From positions 3,601,001 to 3,665,000 of the forward strand of contig NC_088915.1 of assembly GCF_963576675.1 (NCBI RefSeq): 64,000 nt of DNA, read 5' to 3'. Made by a program: the position numbers and the translations under genes. A model generated the notes under the pieces. That model saw only the letters and a list, made by a program, of their open reading frames with translations, was not told where the DNA came from and did not search any database. Below are positions 1-11,974 of the stretch, one piece after another (position 1 is the stretch's first letter; every line of letters starts with the position of its first letter). Origin of the DNA: Euphorbia lathyris (taxonomy: Eukaryota; Streptophyta; Magnoliopsida; Malpighiales; Euphorbiaceae).

Positions 1-313
1 ATCCAACAGTCGCGCAAGGAGTTCTGGGCACTCCCGCTCGTCGAAATGGCCTTTTTGGGGCTAGATCGGTGAGCTGGCACTGTCAGCCTGTCGAGCAGGC
101 CCTTAAAGGGCCAACTCGGTGAGCTAGCTATGTCAGCTCGGCCGAGCTGGCCTTTGGAGGCCAACTCGCTGAGCTGGAGGCCAGCTCGGCGAGCTGCCCT
201 GCGGGAATCAGTTAAAAGATTGATTCCCGGCCCCACGAAGACACGATTGACCCCACGACTTCCCACATGCAAAAGGATATGAATTAGGTCAGAAAGAGGG
301 CCCGAACCGCGTC

Positions 314-321
314 TATAAATA
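314..321 (+). promoter_or_regulatory. TATA-box-like site
   Basis: TATAAATA stands at the change from GC-rich to AT-rich sequence in the LTR-like repeat, where an LTR promoter would be expected. No transcript start can be fixed from sequence alone. Confidence 0.3.
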
Positions 322-959
322 GGAATTTCTAATTGTAAATTAGACATCTTTCATTATTATAAATTACCTTAGATTTTCCCCCTTGACGAATCCTCTCCAC
401 CTCCTCCATCTCCTTCAACCTCCATTGAAGAAGCTCCGAAGCTCCGAAGCTCAGTCCATCGAGGATTATTCATGGTCCATCCTTAAGACCTAGGAAGCCG
501 ACTGCAGGGTAGACAGGTTCCTTGAAAGGGATTTTCTTATCACCTTTTATCTTACCATGTTTGTACCCTTTGATATAGTCTATGAATCCTAGGCTAATTG
601 TATCATGTGACAATATTCTTCTCCTTTAATAATATTTTAGCTCTTATTTTGTTCTATGATTATTTGTTTAATCTTTGTCTTACGCTTTATTCAATTGGTT
701 TAACTTTTTCAAAAGCCTCAAAATTTTGTAGGCACATATTGCGAGCTGAATCTGACTTAGTCAGAGCCTAGGAGATTGACGATCTCTTAGTTGATTAAGC
801 CCAAATTGCTGAGCCTTAGACCTAGTTTTGGCCTTACAAAGGAATCACGCACTAGAGACTTCAGGATGGTAAGTAGGGTTAATCGCCTTGAATACAAGTG
901 AATTAGATTAGGTTTTTAATCTATTGACCTAATAATCTATCTTCATTATTATCGTTCAT

Positions 960-1111
960 GGTGTCCGCTATGGTTACTTTCCTTTTTACAAAGTTCCGTT
1001 ACTTGGTGTGGTTTTCACCATTGGATTTAATTTTCTACTCCATCATTCAATGGTGAAAACCACACCAAGTAACGGTACTTTGTAAAAAACAAAGTAACCA
1101 TAGCGGGCACC
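960..1111. mobile_element. Foldback MITE, Mutator-like, with 10-bp target duplication
   Basis: The two halves are inverted copies of each other over about 65 bases. The left arm starts GGTGTCCGCTATGGTTACTT and the right arm ends with its reverse complement. A short unpaired middle lies at about 1023-1046. The element is flanked on both sides by TATCGTTCAT (950-959 and 1112-1121). A 9-10 bp duplication with long terminal inverted repeats is typical of Mutator-like elements. It is non-coding and sits inside the older LTR-like repeat. Confidence 0.75.
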
Positions 1112-1559
1112 TATCGTTCATACCATGCTCCTTCGGGTAATTGCATTAGTGAAAGATCACCTAGGAGTAGTTTAACTTAATTAGGAGTAAAATAACTTAG
1201 GTCGAATTAGTATAACTTAGCTAGGAGTAGCATAATTCAACTAGAAGTAGATTAACTTAACAAAACAAACTCAAAACCCACACAGCCTAGATAACACCTG
1301 AGACCAAGTAGCTCGATACTTGTGGTAAATAAATCCTGTGGATTCGATACCTGGACTTGTCCAGATTTTATTACTTGATAACGACAGGGTACACTTATCC
1401 CTTAGTGAGCCTTCTTAACGGAGGCGCATCTGCGGACGGCTTCTGGCAACAAACTCTAACTCCTACAGGTGAGATCTGAGCTTAAAGACTGAATTTTGGA
1501 TTGAAGGGAGTTCATCTTCGAACACAGATTTATTCTGAATTTACCAGATTAACCAAGGA

Positions 1560-2407
1560 CAAGTTACAACAGACAAAGACCAGTTAGCAGAGAGAGCACG
1601 CCGCATTCGATGATTTTACAGGGGGATGATAATCGTCCAAAGAATGCATTAAAGTCGGCTGTCGGGATGATAATCGTCCTGAACCAGTTACTAATAAAAG
1701 TCCACAAAGTGGAAGCAAATGGCTAAACTATGAAAAGGTGGTCAATTGATTCCATGCTACCCTTGCAAAGGATGCATCTGGAAACGCAGCAGAAACCATA
1801 TTTTATCAGAACGTCGTGGGCCGCCATTTTACCGTGTAGGATTTTCCAATAGCAAACTGATCTCGAAGGAGGGATAAAATTTTTCCAGATGAACCAAGCC
1901 CAGGGAACCGTCGGTGCATGAGGTGAAGGATTATCAAAGAATTGCTTCACCGTGAAGCGCCATGTAACAAAAGGCTTTCATATACAAATGTCTGATTCAT
2001 CCAAATCCCGATGAACCTGAGTTATATTTTCCCGGATCCTGATTGGCAAAAAATCAATATTGACCCAAAGGTCCCCAACAAGGAAGTCATTAACACAGTT
2101 ATACATACCTGTTTACTGTTTTGCAAGCAGGTTCAGTTGATCCGCCACCGAAGGTAGGATCCATTCATCTGTCCAAAAATTGAGGGAAGAGAGATTACCA
2201 ATCCACCATTTCACTTGGCTTTTGATAATCAGAAAACAGGCCTTGCAAGAGATCCAAACAGAGGAGTTGACCAGATAGCTCTGAGGCTGACCTGAACCAT
2301 ATAAGAAGCATTGTTTCAGAAGATTAATCACAAAGGAATCTCCTTGCACCAATTCCCAGCACATTTTGCCTAGCAAGGCTAAATTGAAAAGATGGAACTG
2401 TTGAATA
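1560..2407 (-). pseudogene. L1-type LINE ORF2 remnant, downstream half
   Basis: Minus-strand frames at 2424-2113 and 1950-1723 match the part of plant L1-type ORF2 after the reverse transcriptase. The first has an FNLALLGK block and a W-x-IGN...FW-x-DEW block. The second has the zinc-binding reverse transcriptase module, with PWAWFIWK, IPPSRS and a Cys-x2-Cys near CILCKG. An in-frame stop follows HLFIV near 1723, and LINE-like sequence continues to about 1560. Frames differ between blocks, so it is dead. The right edge, 2407, is exactly where copia element A inserted. The upstream half of the same LINE resumes at 19914. Confidence 0.7.
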
Positions 2408-4321
2408 TGAAGGAAAATAGGCAAATGTTTGGCAGCGGAAATATAAAAATTTTAACCTATTTCCTTAAACCAAGATCCGTTAATCGTTATTTCATACAAG
2501 GAAGGATAGAAGGAAATACCTTTTTGAAGAACTACCTACAGTTGCTAGCGAAGTGCCCTCAACTCTAGTTCCGAGTTCACGAGCACAAACCAAAAGACAA
2601 GATCAAACAAGTTAGAATCTCAACCAATGAATAACAACCAAAATAGATTGCCTCTAACAAGTCAACACAAGATCAAGGATAAAGAGAAAGAGATGAAATC
2701 AATAGAATGGAAGCGAGCGGAGCAATTTCTTCTTCTACAATAGACTGGTCGAAATTCTCTCTCTATTCCGGATTAACCCAATATACCTATAAGGGGGGAT
2801 ATATATAGCCTCTTGTATCTAAAACCTTAGTTAGATAGAATTAGGTTACTTCTTTTGAGTTTTATTCTAAAATAAAACTTCATAAATATTATCTATGGTT
2901 TTTAGATAACTTCTTTATAGTTTTATTCTAAAATAAAACTTCATAAATATTATCCACAGTTTTAGATAACTTCTTTATAGTTTTATTCTAAAATAAAACT
3001 TCATAAATATTATCTAAAGTTATATCTAAATATAAAGATAACATTAGGTTGTTTGGTAAAATAATATTTAGAAGCATTTAACCATTTTAAACCTTCTAAC
3101 TTAATTATTCAATAATTATAATCTAATCATAATTGACTAAAATAAATTAATTCTCATATGTGTATATATATAATGCATGTATTTCCCCTTTTTCTATTTG
3201 GGCCTTTATATTGGGCTTCCATCTATTAATTAACATCCATTCCTCTTTTGGTTCTAAGTCTTATATGTGACCCATTAGGTTCTTATTACTACTAGCCGTA
3301 TACAACCATTAAATTAATTTCCCAAAGTTAATTTTAATCTTTGTATAACGGAATGAGTGCGAGGACTGTGATAGGGAGAACCGTAAACATTCCCCCAGAG
3401 TTATAAGAAGACAGGTTGATTCCGTCGTTGACCTTTCCGTATTAGTTACAGTATAATTCGATCATTCATCAACTACATCCTTGAACAGAATCTTATGACT
3501 ATGGATAATGTCAAGTCATATATAGCGAGACGTTCGTTTTACTTGTACAGGCCGAGTTTAGATAGGTTAAGTGAAATCTGCATTTCAAGTCTTAAGCTAT
3601 CACCTTGCAAGGATTTAGAGTCAAGTCTTCCACAAGCGATCCTTGGACATATCTCCCATTTATCAGGAGTGACAAATGCTCAATCCAATGTTAACTATCC
3701 TGCAATTACTTCCTATGGTACCCAACGCCTGCCCGCACACACCCCAAAGTCATCTCTGTTATGGATCGTGTTTGAATAGAGTCAAAGTATCACATTCCAA
3801 AATCCAGAATCACTAATTAACAATCCTTTGAGTCTGAGGATTACTTATACCTATTAATACCAATGTGATGAACAGGTGACAGGGATAAATCCATCCATCC
3901 TGTTATCTCAAGTCGGGTCCCCAATCCTAATGAACAACGTTTCATCGGATCTATGTAACTGTCCAGATATCTATATATATGAAGCTTGTGAGATCAGCTT
4001 TCTATCGGACAGAAGACATTGTTACATACAAGTCTCAACAGTGATATATCAATCCTAAACATATCACTTGACTTGGGGTGGTTTTAAGTTTATTAGTTTA
4101 TTATAAAGTTTTGTCTCACTTCATGCTTGTATGAACACTTTATAATCACTTTAAACAAACTTACGGATTTCCTTTTATTAGACTTTATTTAGTGCTTAAA
4201 GGGATTGCCTTTATATAGTTATAAAACATATATCTCATTAAAACAAATGATATAAAGAACAATTCATTTATATTAAGTTTGTATCCTGCAACAATTGTCT
4301 ATAGGACACTAAACCCCAACA
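2408..4321 (-). repeat. 3' LTR of copia element A
   Basis: This 1914-base copy is the downstream LTR of minus-strand element A and is next to the polypurine tract. Short frames inside it (for example 3495-3779 and 3876-4058) recur in the other LTR and are not genes. It contains a threefold repeat of about 65 bases at 2860-3020 around 'ttattctaaaataaaacttc'. Relative to the other copy it lacks a 9-base insertion near 3557 and differs at roughly 35-40 positions by eye. Confidence 0.92.
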
Positions 4322-4335
4322 TACTCCCACTTGGA
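4322..4335 (-). other. Polypurine tract of element A
   Basis: The minus strand reads TCCAAGTGGGAGTA immediately before the LTR start TGTTGGGG. This is the expected place for plus-strand DNA priming in a copia element. The tract is almost the same as that of nested element B. Confidence 0.8.
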
Positions 4336-7194
4336 CTAAAGCCAATTGTTTCTAAAACTTATCCCAGTAGAAGCTAAATGATGATCATGTACTTTCTGGG
4401 TTAAAGGCTTTGTCAACGGATCTGCAACGTTGTCCTCTGTAGGTACTCTTTCTATTCTCACATCTCCTCTAGCCACAATCTCTCTTATGATGTGGTATCA
4501 CTTTAGGTAGTGCTTGGATGCATTATGAGACCGTGGTTCCTTTGCTTGCGCAATGGCTCCATTGTTATCACAGTACAGAGTAATGGGATTGACAATGTCA
4601 GGCACCACACCTAGTTCTGTAATGAACTTTCTAATCCAAACTGCTTCCTTTGCTGCTTCCGCAGCAGCGATGTACTCTGACTCGATCATAGAGAAAGCTA
4701 CGCTTCCCTGCTTGGAACTTTTCCAACTGACCGCGCCCCCATTCAAGATAAACAGGTATCCTGATTGGGATTTAAAATCATTCTCATCTGTGAGATGACT
4801 AGCGTCTGAAAACTCTTCAATTTTCAGATCTCCTTCTCCGTACACTAGGAACATATCTTTAGTCCTTCTCAAGTACTTAAGAATGTTCTTGATGGCAATC
4901 CAATGCTCGTCTCCCGGATTCCCTTGGTAACGACTCGTTACAGATAACGCGAACGCTACATCAGGTCTAGTGCATAGCATAGCATACATAATCGAACCGA
5001 TCGCACTGGCGTACGGGACTACAGCCATGCGTCGTTTGTCATCATCAGTTTTAGGACATTGATGATTGTTTAACTTTATTCCATGTAGCATGGGTAAGTT
5101 ACCTCGTTTCGATTCAAGCATGCTAAACCGATTTAGCACCTTTTCAATGTATGTAGCCTGTGAAAGACCAAGCAGTCTTCTCGATCTATCTCTATAGATC
5201 TTTATACCAAGTATATAAGATGCTTCACCAAGGTCTTTCATTGAGAAGTTACCGGATAACCATACTTTTACCGACTGTAATAGAGCAATGTCATTTCCCA
5301 TTAACAGTATATCGTCCACATATAGTATGAGAAATGCTATAGAGCTCCCACTTGCTTTCTTGTAAATGCAAGCTTCTTCGCAATTTTGTTCAAAACCAAA
5401 TTGTTTTATGGTTTCGTCAAAACGCTTATTCCAGCTTCTAGACGCTTGCTTGAGTCCATAAATGGATCTCTGAAGTTTGCAAACTTTATTTGCATCCTTT
5501 GATATGAAACCTTCAGGCTGCATCATGTATACATCCTCAAGCAGGTTTCCATTTAGGAAAGCTGTTTTCACATCCATTTGCCAAATCTCATAATCGTAGT
5601 GAGCGGAAATAACAAGCATGATTCTGATTGATTTGGACATAGCAACAGGAGAGAAGGTTTTGTCATAATCAACACCTTGTTTCTGACGATATCCTTTCGC
5701 TACCAGCCTAGCCTTGTAGGTGCTAACCTTTCCATCCATGTCAGTCTTCTTTTTGAAGATCCACCTGCACCCAATAGGAATTATCCCTTCGGGTGGATCA
5801 ACCAAAGTCCACACTTGGTTAGTATACATGGAATCCATTTCAGAATCCATGGCCTCAAGCCATGCTTTAGAATCTGGACTAGTAAGAGCCTCTTCGTAGT
5901 TTTCGGGTTCATCGTCAAACACGGGAACCTCGTTATCATCTCCCACTAGAAAACCATATCTAACTGGGAGTTCACGAACTCTTTGTGATCTACGAATAGG
6001 TGCCACTAGAGTCTCATTTAATGGGACTTCTTCGGGTACCTCAACCGCTTCAGTTGTTTCAGTCGGTGTTTCTTCCTTTTGAACTTCGTCGAGTTCAATC
6101 ACGTTTCCCTTTTGTGTTTCTTCGAGAAACTCTTTCTCTAAGAAGGTTGCGTGCTTGGATACGATTACTTTCTGATCATCTGGATGATAGAAGTAATATC
6201 CCATAGTTTCCTTAGGGTATCCAATGAAGAAACATTTATCAGATTTAGAATCTAGTTTGTCGGACGCAATGCGTTTGACATACGCTGAACAACCCCATAC
6301 TCTCATAAATGAGAACACGGGTTTCCTACCAACGAACAATTCATATGGTGTGGAACAAGCGGATTTAGTTAGTACTCGGTTCAGGGTGAAGAGGGCGGTT
6401 TCTAAGGCATAGCCCCAGAACATCTTTGGAAGTAAGGCGATGCTCATCATGGATCGTACCATATCTAAATGGGTACGGTATCTCCTCTCGGGTACACCAT
6501 TGTGTTGTGGTGTATAGGGAGGTGTCCATTGTGAGCATATCCCACATTCAGTTAGATAATTCAGAAAATCATCTGAAAGATATTCGCCACCTCGATTGGA
6601 TCAAAGCGTCTTTATTTTCTTTCCTAATTGATTTTCCACTTCATTCTTGAAGCATTTGAACTTGTCAAAAGCTTCTGATTTGTGCCTCATCAAGTAGATG
6701 TAACCATATCGAGTATGGTCATCTATGAAGCTTATGAAGAATCTGAATCCTCCTCTTTCTTGGACTGACATAGGACCGCATACATCTGAATGAATAAGTC
6801 CTAGAGTGTCTGATACACGCTCACCTTTATTGCTAAAGGGTGTCTTTGTCATTTTACCTTTTAAACATGATTCGCATGTTTCCAATGATTCAGGATCAAT
6901 TGGATCTATAAGCCCATCTGAATGTAGCTTTAGCATGCGTCTCTTGTTTATATGACAATGCCACAAGTAAGTTGAATTATCTAGCTTATGTCTTTTGGTA
7001 TCAATTGCGAAAACAGAAATCAACACATAAATCCCATTTTGTGATATTCCTGAGAAATAGAAAATCGAATCTCTATAAACATTGCAATGTTTGTTCTTTA
7101 TAGAACATACCAGACGTTGGAGTACCGGCTTTTCCCTTCTGGAGGGTAGCTCGGTACAAAGAACAATTTCTCTTCCAATTCCCCACGTCACCAT
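4336..7194 (-). pseudogene. Copia A pol: integrase, reverse transcriptase and RNase H, broken
   Basis: One minus-strand frame runs from 7194 to about 4336, interrupted by two TGA codons. The first, at 6601-6603, follows KKIKTL in the integrase. The second, at 4496-4498, follows ASKHYLK in RNase H. At both places related copia proteins have arginine. Integrase keeps the first Asp (HSDVCGP), but the second Asp is Asn (SNRGGEY). The zinc-binding His region is shortened to YLWHCHINKRR. Reverse transcriptase has QMDVKTAFL and YVDD at residues 381-384 of the segment starting at 6462. RNase H has SDAS, ESEY and CDNNGAIA. The protease is absent: gag-like zinc-knuckle sequence joins almost directly to pre-integrase sequence near 7090. 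Confidence 0.88.
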
Positions 7195-7920
7195 AATAGT
7201 GGCACTTTCTTTTGGGCTTCTTCACTTCCTTTCCCTTAACTTTAGTGGGCATGGCTTTCTTACATTTCTTGGGATGTTTAGGATTGGGAGAATTCCCTTT
7301 CCTCTTCTTTGATCCCTCTATGACAAGAGCCGGTATAGCCTTGTCTTTCTAAATATTGGGCTCAACTGACTTGAGCATATTTGCAAGTTCTTCAAGAGAG
7401 GTTTGCAAGTTATTCATCTGATAGTTCATGATGAACTATGAATAACTCTTTGGGAGGGATTGAAGAATTAAGTCTACACTTAGTTCGTTATCCATCGCGA
7501 ATCCAATACTAGAAAATTTGGTAATGTAGCCAATCATCTTGACACAATGTGTCATTATAGATGTGCCCTCTTGCATCTTGCAACGATATAGCAACTTGGA
7601 TATCTCGTAGCGTTCGCACCTGGTCTGTTTCCCAAACAGTTCCTTTAGGTGCATGATGATGGAACATGCATAGTTGCCTTTGTAATTCCGATGTCATCGA
7701 TGCAAGTATGATGCATCCGACATGATCGGCATCAGCCTTGTGCTTCTGATAAGCATCGATTGGGAGCATCATCCTCAGGGATAGGGGGTATCGATGTATC
7801 AAATACATACCCTATTTTATCGAACTTCAAAACGATTTTGAGGTTACGAAACCAGTCGGTGAAGTTTGAACTATTCAACTTGTTATCGGTAAGTATATTT
7901 TGCGGATTGGTGTTAGTCAT
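7195..7920 (-). pseudogene. Copia A gag remnant
   Basis: The first ATG of the element's coding region is at 7920 (MTNTNPQNILTDNKLN). Gag capsid sequence (NFTDWFRNLKIVLKFDKIGYV, then ELFGKQTRCERYEISKLL) is spread over three frames, 7920-7732, about 7740-7660 and 7654-7436, so at least two frameshifts have occurred. A zinc knuckle near 7200-7160 is degraded: the second Cys is Tyr and the His is Asn in KCHYYGDVGNWKRNC. It would not make a working capsid. Confidence 0.75.
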
Positions 7921-8616
7921 GATTTTAAGAGTGTTTAATTAAACTTGAGAGTGAGAAAGAGTAGACGTATGTCATTCATTTGCTTTAAAGTATCACAATC
8001 TAAAATTATAGGCCTTTTAATTTATTTCAGATTGCTCCCACTATTTTGCCAAATTAATAACCCTCCATATTAATTCGAAGAATTTCACAAATCCTTTAGT
8101 GAGCTAGGATCCTAACTCCTGAGATTTCGCCTTGACTTTGGCCAACAAGCTAGTCCCATTTGTTAGGTAGATTCATGCAATCAATCACATCTCGAATGTG
8201 ATTCCTAGGTTATTGGGTTACTAACCACATTAGTAACTAATATGTCATTCATATTAATCCCAACCATTTTGCCCATTAGTTTATGACAACATGAGTTTGC
8301 CCATCCTATTATCATAATCTAATTTAAGTATTACCCCATAAGACCCCGAGCTTGACTTTAGCCAACAACCCAAAGGCCCCCAGTACTGCCGGCTGAATTA
8401 TAATATTAGGGAGGGGCAACCGATTCTAATAACTTGCTTATTTACTTAACTTTTTAATGAGGGATTTTTATTTAAGTCTCATAATCTAACTTAGTCTTGA
8501 TTTGCTTTAGCATACATCAGACACACATACATACATACATTGGCGTTATGGACATATCATCTAAATTATTCCGTCGAGCCAGAGACGGAATAAAAGGCCA
8601 AACCTAAGGAAATACT
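7921..8616 (-). other. Leader of element A, part next to gag
   Basis: Non-coding sequence between the gag start and the insertion point of element B. It is AT-rich, with a short CA-rich run near 8520-8540 (acacacatacatacatacat). ATACT at 8612-8616 is the left target duplication of element B. The leader continues at 17096. Confidence 0.75.
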
Positions 8617-10279
8617 TGTTAAGGATTATAGCCAGTTAATCAACTGTAGCGCAGCGGAATTGCGGTTTAAAATTTATTTCTAATCCCTTTGAGTTCGATC
8701 TTTGTCCGTTAACCATTGATTGAATAAAACCTTTTGATCCGTTTAAGGATATAAACATACCCGGACTGTCTCTTCTAGAGACGGCTGAAGAATCCACAAG
8801 GTAGTAAGATCTCCGTAGTCAGGTGCACGAACAGCTATTGAGCCAGAACCGGTGCTAGCCGAAGAACGAAGAAGAACTGGAGAGATTTCGTAATTAGCCA
8901 AGAAAATCTTCACAATTGAAGTTGGGGCCGCCAATTTCAGTGCTCCTCCTTTTCAATTTTGTTGTGGCCGAATGTATATGTAGGTTAGATTAGGTTTAGA
9001 GTGTTTTAATTTATATATATAGTGTATTCCTAAACCTAATTGGTTTAGGGTTAATTGGTTAATTACAAAACTAATCCAATCCTAATCTAATTACATAAAT
9101 AAATACCAATAATATTTATTCTATGCAATTAGTTGTGATTAGATTAAATTTAATTACCCCAATTAAATGAATAACACTAATTAATAAATTGACGTATTAA
9201 TCTAATTAATTATTCACTGAATGCAATTTCATTAATTTACAAATTAAATACCCAACACTTAAAACCATTAATCAATTACCTTGATACAAAGTACCAATTA
9301 ATCAATTAATTAACCACCAATTAATTACCTTGACATTTTACTGTCAATCAATTAATTAATTTCATCTCTCCAATGTACCGTTCTATAAGTTCTAACTCAG
9401 ATGTTCGATGTGCACGATCCTATGGGACTGTCCTTAGTTAGCAGTGGGCTCACGGCCCACAGACAGTAAGTGGGTTCTAGCAAACCATTACTGTCCCTAA
9501 CTAAGACAGAGTTTTAGCAGTCTAAAGATGCAGAGACCCTGTAGTTATCTCTTAACTTCTTTTACCATTTGATATCGATATTATAAACTAGAGGCATGGC
9601 GGCTGTCATCCTCTCTGATGTTTATGATATTTCTTGATCTAAAGTAGATTGATGAAACAGATAAGTAAACTACTTATCAGGGTGTGGCCACACACTTATC
9701 AATCTCACTTATCAAGTGGCCTGTGATATCATCTCATTATTACATGAGTGGTAATTCCATCACTTCAATATCAATACCAACGTGTTCACTTGTTCACCCA
9801 ATCATACCCATATTTAGCATCCTGTTACAGACCTGTTAGGCGTATGTCAAAGTGAACCGGATTCCATATTGATATTATAATGAAATCTGGTCTGAAGATA
9901 GTTAGAGACCTACTTAAGAAAACTAATGACACAACCACCACGTAGTTTTCTCGGGCGGATCGATCCAGTCACATGTATACAACATGTACCCATATTCACA
10001 ACTGACTTATCAAGTGCTATAGCTAGTATCAATTACTACCATACAGTCGTCGAATATACAAGTCTGTGGTCCTAATCATTCCCATGATAGAATGGACTTG
10101 GGATATGGTTTTACGATTATCAATCAATGGATTCTCTATTCATATTATAGCACAAGATATAAATGAACTAGATTAATGCCTTTATTAATGTAACACAAAT
10201 AGTGTATCTATGCAAGAATAATCAAAAAGCATAATACAATATACATTAACCAATGCCTAAGAACTAGGGCACACCAACA
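8617..10279 (-). repeat. 3' LTR of copia element B
   Basis: This copy is 1663 bases long, 34 shorter than its partner. The missing piece falls near 9240, between short AATTA-type repeats, and looks like a slippage or microhomology deletion. A 63-codon frame at 8743-8934 is repeated in the other LTR and is not a gene. Confidence 0.92.
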
Positions 10280-10293
10280 GTCTCCCACTTGGA
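10280..10293 (-). other. Polypurine tract of element B
   Basis: The minus strand reads TCCAAGTGGGAGAC just before the LTR start TGTTGGTG. The RNase H reading frame ends directly beside it at 10294. Confidence 0.8.
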
Positions 10294-11974
10294 CTAGTTC
10301 CGAGCAGGCATTGCCCTAATCCCTATAGATTTAGTATGACCATCATGTAGGCGCTGTGCAAGTGCCTTGGTAAACGGATCTGCGACATTGTTCTCGGTGT
10401 CAACTCTCTGTAATGTAATGTCACCTCTCGCCTGGATCTCCCGGATGAGGTGAAACTTTCTAAGTACATGTTTGGATCTCTTGTGTGATCGGGGCTCGAG
10501 TGCTTGTGCTATGGCACCGTTGTTATCACAGAAAACATCAACTGCACCTAGGATAGTAGGAACTACACCTAAGTCAGTTATGAACTTCTTGATCCAAACT
10601 GCTTCGTTTGCAGCATCACATACAGCTATGTACTCAGCTTCCGTTGTAGAATCGGCAATGGTAGGCTGCTTTGAGGATCTCCAACTAATGGCACCGCCAT
10701 TCAGGAGAAAAACATAACCAGACTGTGATTGTTTCTGGTCCTCATCAGTCTCGAAACTTGCATCAGTGTAACCTGATACTGCCAGCTCCTCTTGCCCACC
10801 AAAAACTAAAAAAAGATCCTTGGTACGTTTAAGGTACTTTACGATAGCCTTAACTGCCTTCCAGTGCTCCTCGCTGGGATCTGACTGGTACCGGCTAGTC
10901 ATGCTAAGTGCAAATGCAACATCTAGCCTTGTACATAACATAGAGTACATGATGGATCCTATAGCTGACGCATATGGGACCTTTTCCATATTCTCTGTGT
11001 CCTGCTTTGTCTGAGGACAATCTTTCTTACCAAGTTTCAACCCATGGCGCATAGGCATGAATCCTTTCTTAGCCTGGTCCATGCTGAATCTTCTAAGAAC
11101 TTTGTCTATGTACGTTGCCTGACTCAAGCCTAGAAGTCTGTTGGATCTATCTCTGTAGATCCTGATCCCTAAGATCGTTTCGGCTTCTCCTAAGTCTTTC
11201 ATTGCGAAGCATTTACTCAACCACTGCTTCACGCCTTGCAGTGTTGGTATATCGCCTCCAATGAGCAGTATGTCATCAACATACAATATCAGGAAAGTGG
11301 ATATGCTCCCACTGAATTTCATATACACACAGGGTTCATCAGGATTCTGCATGAAACCATATTCAGTTATGGCTTCATTGAATCTCTGATTCCAAGACCT
11401 AGATGCTTGCTTCAATCCATAAATGGATCTTTGAAGCTTACATACTCGGTTAGGATACTTCGGATCGATAAAACCCTCTGGTTGTGTCATGTAGACATCC
11501 TCCAGTAACTTCCCATTCAAGAAAGCAGTTTTAACATCCATCTGCCATGTCTTATAGTTATACCATGCAGCTATGGCCAGTACTATCCTAATGGATTTGA
11601 ACATAGCAACTGGTGAAAAGGTTTCATCATAGTCAATTCCTTGGATTTGTCTATAACCTTTTGCCACCAGTCGCCCCTTGAAGGTGTTATCGGCTTTTAA
11701 TTTGAAACACCATTTGCAGCCAATTGTTTTAACACCCGGAGGTGGATCCACCAAGTTCCACACTTGGTTATCACGCATAGACTGCATTTCAGCCTCCATA
11801 GCTTTACGCCATTGATCTGATTGTGGGCTTTCAATAGCCTCTTGATAAGTCTTGGGCTCATCCTGGTCATCGACCATTATGTCCCCATCATCGGTCACGA
11901 CAAAACCGTACCTTTCGGGTTGATGACGTGTCCTATCAGACCTTCTAGGTTCCTGTGTAACTGGTTCAGCCTCC
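10294..11974 (-). pseudogene. Copia B reverse transcriptase and RNase H
   Basis: An open minus-strand frame of 534 codons runs from an internal ATG at 11898, and the coding similarity extends upstream to about 11975. Reverse transcriptase motif A Asp is at residue 121 (QMDVKTAFL) and YVDD at 206-209. RNase H has GYTDAS, TTEAEY and FCDNNGAIA and ends with a connection region to ARN. A few residues are missing near residue 70 compared with element A. The frame is shifted relative to the upstream protease-integrase frame, so the polyprotein is broken between about 11975 and 12010. Apart from that shift this half looks intact. Confidence 0.9.

Larger units (their letters stand above)
1..1490. repeat. 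LTR-like repeat with leader, possibly Ty3/gypsy
   Basis: No coding frame is recognisable. The first 210 bases are GC-rich and made of short related units around 'gagctggcc'. A TATA-like box lies at 314-321 and a long AT-rich, transcribed-looking stretch follows. GC-richer sequence resumes at about 1370-1470. The pattern resembles an LTR plus untranslated leader of a large plant Ty3/gypsy element. I find no second LTR copy, primer-binding site or polypurine tract, so the class is a guess. The left end lies outside the window. Confidence 0.35.

Noticed and set aside
8743..8934. 63-codon frame repeated at 15520-15711 as a possible conserved small gene
   Set aside because: Both copies lie at the same place in the two LTRs of element B, so conservation reflects LTR duplication. 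No family is recognised.
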